Assembly (NCBI RefSeq): GCF_019061185.1 | Contig: NZ_JAHQZU010000007.1 | Coordinates: 62,001-126,000, forward strand | Direction: 5' to 3' | DNA from: Paracoccus sp. Z118 | GTDB taxonomy: Bacteria > Pseudomonadota > Alphaproteobacteria > Rhodobacterales > Rhodobacteraceae | Length of the DNA stretch: 64,000 nucleotides | In this document: positions 59,182 to 64,000 of the stretch, piece by piece | Layout: every line of letters starts with the position of its first letter | Position numbering within the stretch: position 1 is the first letter of the stretch | Notes under the pieces: model-generated | Databases searched by the model: none | What the model was told of the DNA's origin: nothing | The model's input: the letters and a program-made list of their open reading frames with translations, nothing else | Program-made: the position numbers and the translations under genes

Positions 59182-60558
59182 GTGGCCCAGAACGCACCGC
59201 CGAGCCGCAGTCCGCTGTTCCCGCGCCGCCCGCCCGAGGGCGGTAGGCCCGCCCCGTTCCCGCGCTGGCCGGTCATCGGCATCTTCCTGATCCTCGCCTT
59301 CGGTTTCCTGGCCGAGGCGCGGGCCTTCCTGATGCCCGTCACGCTGGCGCTGCTGCTGTTCTTCGTCTTCGTGCCGTTCCGGCGACTGATGGCGCGGATC
59401 GGCGTCGGCGCGGGCGCGACGGCCGGGATCGTGACGCTCGGGCTGGTGGTGACGGTGCTGGTGCTGGGCTACTCCCTCTCCGGCCCGGTCGGCTCGCTGA
59501 TCGACAACAGCGACAGCATCTCCGCCCAGCTTGAAGACCGGTTCGAGAGGCTGCGCGAGAATTTTCGCGGGATCGAGGAGGCGGCCGCGAAGATCGACGA
59601 GCTGGCGCAGGGCGGGAGCGACACCGACGTCGCGGAAACGGGCGCCCCCACCACCGTCATCGACCTGCCGCCCGGCCAGACCGAGGTATCCGCGACCACC
59701 ACGGCGCCCGCCGAAGCGCAGGCCGGCGGAACGGTCGTCGCCGAGCAGAACATCACCGTGGACGTGGACGCCGCCGCCGGTCCGACGACCCTGCAACGTC
59801 TCGTCACGCTCGGCCCCGAGATCGGCAGCCAGATCGTCTTCACGCTGGTGCTGCTGTTCTTCCTGATGAGCGCGGGCGACCTCATGTATCTCAAGATCGT
59901 CCAGAGCTTCGATTCGATCACCGACAAACGCGCCGCCTATCTGGCGCTGCGCGAGATCGAGGACAGCCTCGGCCGCTATCTCGGCGCAATCACCATGATC
60001 AACGTGGCGCTCGGCGTCGCGATCGGGCTGGCGATGTGGGCCTGGGGCATGCCCTATCCGCTGGTCTGGGGCGTCGCCGGGTTCGTCCTGAACTACATCC
60101 CCTATATCGGCGCGATGGCCGGGACGATCACCGGGGTAATCGTGGCGATGCTGGTCTTCGACGACCTGCTGCGCCCGGTCATGGTGGGGCTGACCTTCCT
60201 GCTGCTGACCTCTCTGGAAGGGCAGTTCGTCACGCCGCAATTCGTCTCGCGCCGGCTGCGGATGAACAAGGTCGTGGTGTTCCTGACCGTGGCCCTGTGG
60301 GCGTGGCTGTGGTCGGTGCTGGGGATGGTCGTGGCCGTGCCGATGCTGGTCGTGCTGCGGGTGCTGTGCGACCACATTCCGGGGATGGAGAAGCTGGGCA
60401 ACTTCATCGCCGGCGAGGCCCCGCCCCGCTTCGACGATCCCGACGAGGACGAGGCGCGCGAGATCGTGGACGCGGGCGAGGAGGTGCCGGACCACACCGC
60501 CGCCGACGCGGCGACCGCCGAGGTGGTCGAGGAACACGCCGATCCGCCCCGGCCCTGA
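59182..60558 (+). CDS. AI-2E family transporter (UPF0118), first
   Basis: The 458-residue polytopic protein has seven or eight hydrophobic segments and the AI-2E permease pattern AYLALREIEDSLGRYLGAIT, GMPYPLVWGVAGFVLNYIPY, IGAMAGTITGVIVAM and LEGQFVTPQFVSRRLRMNKV. The loop around residues 150-200 holds a Thr/Val/Ala-rich insert (TTVIDLPPGQTEVSATTTAP). Members are linked to autoinducer export or sodium/proton antiport; the substrate is unknown. The start is GTG at 59182, after AAGGGACGGAT. The C-terminal 50 residues are acidic. A 163-base gap separates it from the polyamine terminator. Confidence 0.85.
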   Translation: MAQNAPPSRSPLFPRRPPEGGRPAPFPRWPVIGIFLILAFGFLAEARAFLMPVTLALLLFFVFVPFRRLMARIGVGAGATAGIVTLGLVVTVLVLGYSLSGPVGSLIDNSDSISAQLEDRFERLRENFRGIEEAAAKIDELAQGGSDTDVAETGAPTTVIDLPPGQTEVSATTTAPAEAQAGGTVVAEQNITVDVDAAAGPTTLQRLVTLGPEIGSQIVFTLVLLFFLMSAGDLMYLKIVQSFDSITDKRAAYLALREIEDSLGRYLGAITMINVALGVAIGLAMWAWGMPYPLVWGVAGFVLNYIPYIGAMAGTITGVIVAMLVFDDLLRPVMVGLTFLLLTSLEGQFVTPQFVSRRLRMNKVVVFLTVALWAWLWSVLGMVVAVPMLVVLRVLCDHIPGMEKLGNFIAGEAPPRFDDPDEDEAREIVDAGEEVPDHTAADAATAEVVEEHADPPRP

Positions 60559-60635
60559 CCGCCGCCCGCCCCCCGCATGGTTTACATCCCCCGGCCCGGC
60601 CCTAGAATCGGGGCCGAACCTCGGAGGAGAGCGAC

Positions 60636-61091
60636 ATGACCGAACTGAAGCCGATCACCAGGGACTGGAAGACCGAAGGCATTCGCGTGGTGGCCCCGCA
60701 GGCCCGCAGCGCCGACACGCCCGAGACGAAGGGCATGAACCGCCGCGCCGCGATCTCGGGCAGCCGCAACGGATCGTCCGCGCTGTGGGCTGGGACCAAC
60801 CTCATCCGCCCCGGCACGATCACCGGCGCCCACCACCACGGACATCTGGAAAGCATCATCTATGTCGTCAGCGGCACGGCCCTGATGCGCTGGGGCGAGC
60901 GGCTGGAATACATCACCCGCGCCGAGGCCGGGTCCTTCCTGCTGGTCCCGCCCTACATGCCCCATCAGGAGCTGAACGCCTCGGACACGGAAGACCTGCA
61001 CTGCGCGCTGGTCCGCAGCGGGACCGAGGAGATCGTGGTGAACCTGCCCGATCTCGTGCCGGTGGACGAGCCGGAATGGGTGACGTTCTGA
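60636..61091 (+). CDS. Cupin-domain protein
   Basis: The 151-residue protein has one cupin barrel. Motif 1 is THH-like (GTITGAHHHGHLESIIYVVS, about 60-79) with two metal-binding histidines, and motif 2 is GSFLLVPPYMPHQELNAS (about 103-120). The first 40 residues are polar. The exact enzyme or sensor role is unknown. The ATG follows TCGGAGGAGAGCGAC, a strong site. It stands 77 bases after the AI-2E gene on the same strand. Confidence 0.82.
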   Translation: MTELKPITRDWKTEGIRVVAPQARSADTPETKGMNRRAAISGSRNGSSALWAGTNLIRPGTITGAHHHGHLESIIYVVSGTALMRWGERLEYITRAEAGSFLLVPPYMPHQELNASDTEDLHCALVRSGTEEIVVNLPDLVPVDEPEWVTF

Positions 61092-61157
61092 CCGCGCCGG
61101 ACGGCGGCCGTTCGGGCGGCCGTCCCTGAGGCAGGAGGGTCGCGCCGGCCGGAACGC

Positions 61158-61221
61158 TCCGACGCCTCCGGCGGGGATATTTGGGCGAAGAAGAACAGGG
61201 GCGGGGCTGCGGCGCCCCGCC
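61158..61221. repeat. Palindromic intergenic repeat, copy 4
   Basis: CGCCTCCGGCGGGGATATTTGGGC is followed after a short spacer by GCGGGGCTGCGGCGCCCCGC (61201-61220), a hairpin at the 3' end of rpe. It shares the GGGATATTT and GGGGC-N-GCCCC blocks with copies 1 to 3. It lies between the convergent cupin and rpe genes. Confidence 0.55.
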
Positions 61222-61224
61222 GGA

Positions 61225-61911
61225 TCAGGCCGCCGCCACGGCCTCGCGGATGGCCCGCATGTTCCGGCCATAGACCTCGGGCGTGTCGGCCGAGCCGCCG
61301 CGGAACACGGCGGAGCCTGCCACCAGCACGTCGGCCCCGGCCCGGACGACCAGCGGCGCGGTGTCGGGATCGACGCCGCCATCGACCTGGATGTGGATGG
61401 GTCGGTCGCCGATCATGGCCCGCAGGCGCTCGATCTTGGCGATCTGGCTGTGGATGAACTTCTGCCCGCCGAAGCCGGGATTGACGCTCATCACCAGCAC
61501 CATGTCGCAGAGATCCAGCACATGCTCGACCGCCTCGGCCGGAGTGCCGGGGTTCAGCGCCACGCCCGCCATCCTGCCGGTGGCGCGGATCGCCTGAAGG
61601 GTGCGGTGGATATGCGGCCCGGCCTCGACATGGACGGTGATCATGTCGGCGCCGGCCTCGGCATAGGCCTCAATGAAGGGATCGACGGGGGCGATCATCA
61701 GGTGCACATCCATGAAGGTGGTGACGTGGCGGCGGAACGCCTTCACCGCCGGCGGGCCGAAGGTGAGGTTCGGCACGAAATGGCCGTCCATCACATCGAC
61801 ATGAACCCAGTCGGCGCCCTGATCCTCGGTCGCGCGGATCTCGCGGCCGAAATCGGCGAAATCGGCGGAAAGGATCGACGGCGCGATCCGAAGGCGGCGG
61901 TCGAAGGTCAT
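61225..61911 (-). CDS. rpe: Ribulose-phosphate 3-epimerase
   Basis: Interconverts ribulose-5-phosphate and xylulose-5-phosphate in the pentose-phosphate and Calvin pathways. The 228-residue TIM barrel has [73 protein letters not shown] and [20 protein letters not shown]. The ATG at 61911 follows GAAAGGAATGCAATCGCC. The second AI-2E gene lies upstream on the same strand with a 97-base gap. Confidence 0.96.
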   Translation of the reverse strand: MTFDRRLRIAPSILSADFADFGREIRATEDQGADWVHVDVMDGHFVPNLTFGPPAVKAFRRHVTTFMDVHLMIAPVDPFIEAYAEAGADMITVHVEAGPHIHRTLQAIRATGRMAGVALNPGTPAEAVEHVLDLCDMVLVMSVNPGFGGQKFIHSQIAKIERLRAMIGDRPIHIQVDGGVDPDTAPLVVRAGADVLVAGSAVFRGGSADTPEVYGRNMRAIREAVAAA

Positions 61912-62008
61912 GGCGATTGCATTCCTTTCAGAGGCTGGCCTTCCAGCGGCGGGCGCGCACCAGATAGGACGCCCCGCCCCCGAACGGAACCCCTGCCGCG
62001 GCGTCCGG

Positions 62009-63079
62009 TCAGGCTGATTTCCGCTGCTTCCTGCGCTCTGAACTGGCCTTCTCGTGCTGTTCGACGATGTCGCCGGTGTGATCTTCGAGGATGTCCTCGA
62101 CATAGATCATCCGCACCAGCACGATCAGCACCAGCAGCAGCGGCGTCGCCAGCAGCACGCCCATGAAGCCGAACAGCACCCCGAAGCCAACGACCGCCAG
62201 CACCGTCAGCACCGGCGGAAGCGAGCTTGCCCGCTTCTGGATCACCGGCATCAGCACATTGCCCTCGATCTGCTGGATGATCACGAAGAGGATCACGGTG
62301 TAGATCGCCTCCGTCGGGCCCAGCGTCAGCGCCATCAGCACCGCGGGCGCGCCGCCGAGCCACGGGCCGACATAGGGGACGAAGTCCAGCAGCCCCGCGA
62401 TGATCCCCAGCGTCATCGCCAGCGGCACCCCGATCAACCACAGCCCGACGCCGGACAGGACAGCCACCGCCAGCATCGCGATCCCCTGTCCGATCAGCCA
62501 GCGCCACAGCCCCTGCCCCAGCGCGTCGAGAATCTCGACCGCGCGGGCGCGCGCGTCCATCGGGATCAGGTGCAGCACCCCGCGCCGGTAAAGCCCCGGA
62601 TCGGCGGCGAGGAAGACCCCGACCGTGATCACGATGACGACATTGGCGATGACCCCCACCAGCGTCGAGACGGTCCCGGTGACGGCGCCGAAGATGTTCC
62701 AGTTGGGCTGCGCATCGTCGGCGGGCATGGCCTCGAGCAGGAAGCGGCCCCATGGCTGGTCGGTCAGCATCGCCTCCACCTGGTCCAGCGCGGCCGGAAC
62801 GCTGCGGATCAGCTGCGTGAACTGGTTGACCATCTCGGGTCCGGCGAAGACGATCCCCAGCGCAATGAGCCCGAGGATGCCGAGCGCTGCCACCCCGACC
62901 CCCGCCCCCGCCGACAGCGGCGTATGCCGCGCGACGATCAGCGCGAGGTGGCGCAGCAGCACCGCCAGCAGCACCCCCGCGAAGGCCAGAAGCAGCACGA
63001 ACGCCAGTTGCCACGCCATCAGCGCGAGCCCGAGGATGACCACGGTGACGAAGATGACGGCGGGAACGGCGCGGGGCAT
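62009..63079 (-). CDS. AI-2E family transporter (UPF0118), second
   Basis: The 356-residue polytopic membrane protein has paired N-terminal spans (about 6-45), a central soluble loop with [20 protein letters not shown], and the AI-2E core ([34 protein letters not shown] and [20 protein letters not shown]). The C-terminal [20 protein letters not shown] ends in a basic tail. It lacks the Thr-rich insert of the first copy, and the two differ enough to be separate paralogues. The ATG at 63079 ([10 protein letters not shown]) is chosen over an upstream extension. Confidence 0.85.
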   Translation of the reverse strand: MPRAVPAVIFVTVVILGLALMAWQLAFVLLLAFAGVLLAVLLRHLALIVARHTPLSAGAGVGVAALGILGLIALGIVFAGPEMVNQFTQLIRSVPAALDQVEAMLTDQPWGRFLLEAMPADDAQPNWNIFGAVTGTVSTLVGVIANVVIVITVGVFLAADPGLYRRGVLHLIPMDARARAVEILDALGQGLWRWLIGQGIAMLAVAVLSGVGLWLIGVPLAMTLGIIAGLLDFVPYVGPWLGGAPAVLMALTLGPTEAIYTVILFVIIQQIEGNVLMPVIQKRASSLPPVLTVLAVVGFGVLFGFMGVLLATPLLLVLIVLVRMIYVEDILEDHTGDIVEQHEKASSERRKQRKSA

Positions 63080-63310
63080 CGGGGGCCTTTCGTCTTGCCT
63101 TCTCGCGGAACGGGGCGGGCTGGCCGCCGGTTCCCCATGAGATCCGGCAATCGCGGAGGCGATGCAGCCAGGCCCGCGCGGGGCCCCGGCCGACGCAACG
63201 CGGCCACGCACCGGAACTTAACCACAGCCATCCGGTTGAATGCGCCGAGAATAGACCGATAATCGCGGCCATGCGGGCATTCGCCCGAGCAACGCACGGG
63301 GAACCTGCAG

Positions 63311-64000
63311 ATGACCACCGAAACCCAGCGCCGGGCGGAAGCCAACCTGGACGAGCTGCGCAACGTGACCTCTCTGGTCCTGCCCGAGCCCGCGGGCGAC
63401 GTCGTGCCGCTGCAGCAGGCCGAGCCGCAGGTGGCCGACGAAATCCGCCGCCGCATGGACGAGATCAACCTGACCGACACCGCCTCGGTGGTGCATTTCG
63501 GATCGCGCGCACAGGCGGGGTTACAGGAAATCAGCCAGAAGATGCTGGCCGACGTGAAGAACAAGGATGTCGGCCCGGCGGGGGACAGTCTGCGCGACAT
63601 CGTGACGACGATCCGCGGCTTTTCCGTCAACGAACTGGACGTGCGGCGCGAGCGGAGCTGGTGGGAAAAGCTGCTGGGCCGCGCCGCGCCGTTCGCCAAG
63701 TTCGTGTCGAACTACGAGGAGGTGCAGGGCCAGATCGACAGGATCACCGTCGATCTGGAACAGCACCAGCACCAGCTGCTCAAGGACATCAAGTCGCTGG
63801 ACGTGCTGTATGAACGGACGCTGGATTTCTATGACGAACTCGCGCTGTATATCGCCGCCGGAGAGGCGAAGCTGCGCGAGCTGGACCAGAAGGACATCCC
63901 AGCCAAGCAGGCCGAGGTCGCGGCCAGGACCGCCGATGGCGACATCATGGAGGCGCAGGAGCTGCGCGACCTGCGCGCCATGCGCGACGATCTGGAACGG
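63311..64000 (+). CDS. Toxic anion resistance (TelA-like) protein, N-terminal part
   Basis: The first 230 codons of a gene that continues past the window. The visible part has NLTDTASVVHFGSRAQAGLQ, NKDVGPAGDSLRDIVTTIRG, FSVNELDVRRERSWWEKLLG and RAAPFAKFVSNYEEVQGQID. It then runs in long coiled-coil helices (VDLEQHQHQLLKDIKSLDVL). This pattern matches the TelA/KlaA family of cytoplasmic coiled-coil proteins annotated for tellurite and toxic-anion resistance. The ATG at 63311 follows GGGGAACCTGCAG. It is divergent from the second AI-2E gene across a 231-base gap in which no other gene is seen. Confidence 0.85.
   Translation, partial: MTTETQRRAEANLDELRNVTSLVLPEPAGDVVPLQQAEPQVADEIRRRMDEINLTDTASVVHFGSRAQAGLQEISQKMLADVKNKDVGPAGDSLRDIVTTIRGFSVNELDVRRERSWWEKLLGRAAPFAKFVSNYEEVQGQIDRITVDLEQHQHQLLKDIKSLDVLYERTLDFYDELALYIAAGEAKLRELDQKDIPAKQAEVAARTADGDIMEAQELRDLRAMRDDLER

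Overview
The window is a dense, GC-rich (roughly two-thirds G+C) stretch of bacterial chromosome with almost no non-coding space. Gene content and order point to an alphaproteobacterium of the order Rhodobacterales (Rhodobacter/Paracoccus-like). The supporting blocks are cmk-rpsA-ihfB-lapA-trpF-trpB, rnhB-ccrM with a GANTC-specific methyltransferase, the extended SUF operon with two Yip1-like membrane proteins, secA divergent from ppiC-argJ-mutT, and rimP-nusA-ylxR-infB. I cannot name a genus. No insertion sequence, prophage, CRISPR array or rRNA was seen.

Layout. 1-6.3 kb: end of an FAD oxidoreductase, then cmk, rpsA, ihfB, and a lapA-trpF-GNAT-trpB run. 6.4-12.6 kb: a secreted protein; DUF4893, DUF2237 and pth on the minus strand; clpP and clpX; and a ComM-type ATPase on the minus strand. 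12.8-21.7 kb: coaBC overlaps a cysteine desulfurase that leads a continuous SUF iron-sulphur operon (sufB, UPF0145, an unknown gene, sufC, sufD, two Yip1-like genes, sufS). 21.8-22.1 kb, minus strand: a tRNA-Leu(UAA) gene split by a 226-nt group I intron. 22.2-30.1 kb: an AlkB-like hydroxylase, ccrM, rnhB, an Fsr-type exporter, an enoyl-CoA hydratase, and two secreted envelope proteins (L,D-transpeptidase, extensin-like). 30.1-32.5 kb: a Crp/Fnr regulator and two DUF2382 stress-type proteins.

32.5-38.6 kb is a flagellar block: fliI on the minus strand, divergent from flgB-flgC-fliE-fliQ-flgF-flgG-flgA-flgH-fliL(-like). flgH carries a one-base deletion that breaks the frame. 38.7-51.5 kb: a family 2 glycosyltransferase, secA, ppiC-argJ-mutT, a 45-residue conserved-looking small protein, and the rimP-nusA-ylxR-infB operon on the minus strand, preceded by a clear promoter and an attenuator-like hairpin. 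51.5-64 kb: a small membrane protein, pip divergent from ubiG, marR-nitrilase-grxC, a BadF/NagK-type kinase, the carboxynorspermidine decarboxylase/dehydrogenase pair (alternative spermidine route), two AI-2E-type permeases, a cupin, rpe and the start of a TelA-like gene that runs off the end.

Most genes are housekeeping. The observations most worth a second look are the intron-split tRNA-Leu(UAA) with its odd C1-G72 pair, the frameshifted flgH, three GANTC sites packed upstream of ccrM, the rimP leader hairpin, the absence of an Rrf2/IscR gene before the SUF operon together with its coupling to coaBC, and a dispersed palindromic element present four times.
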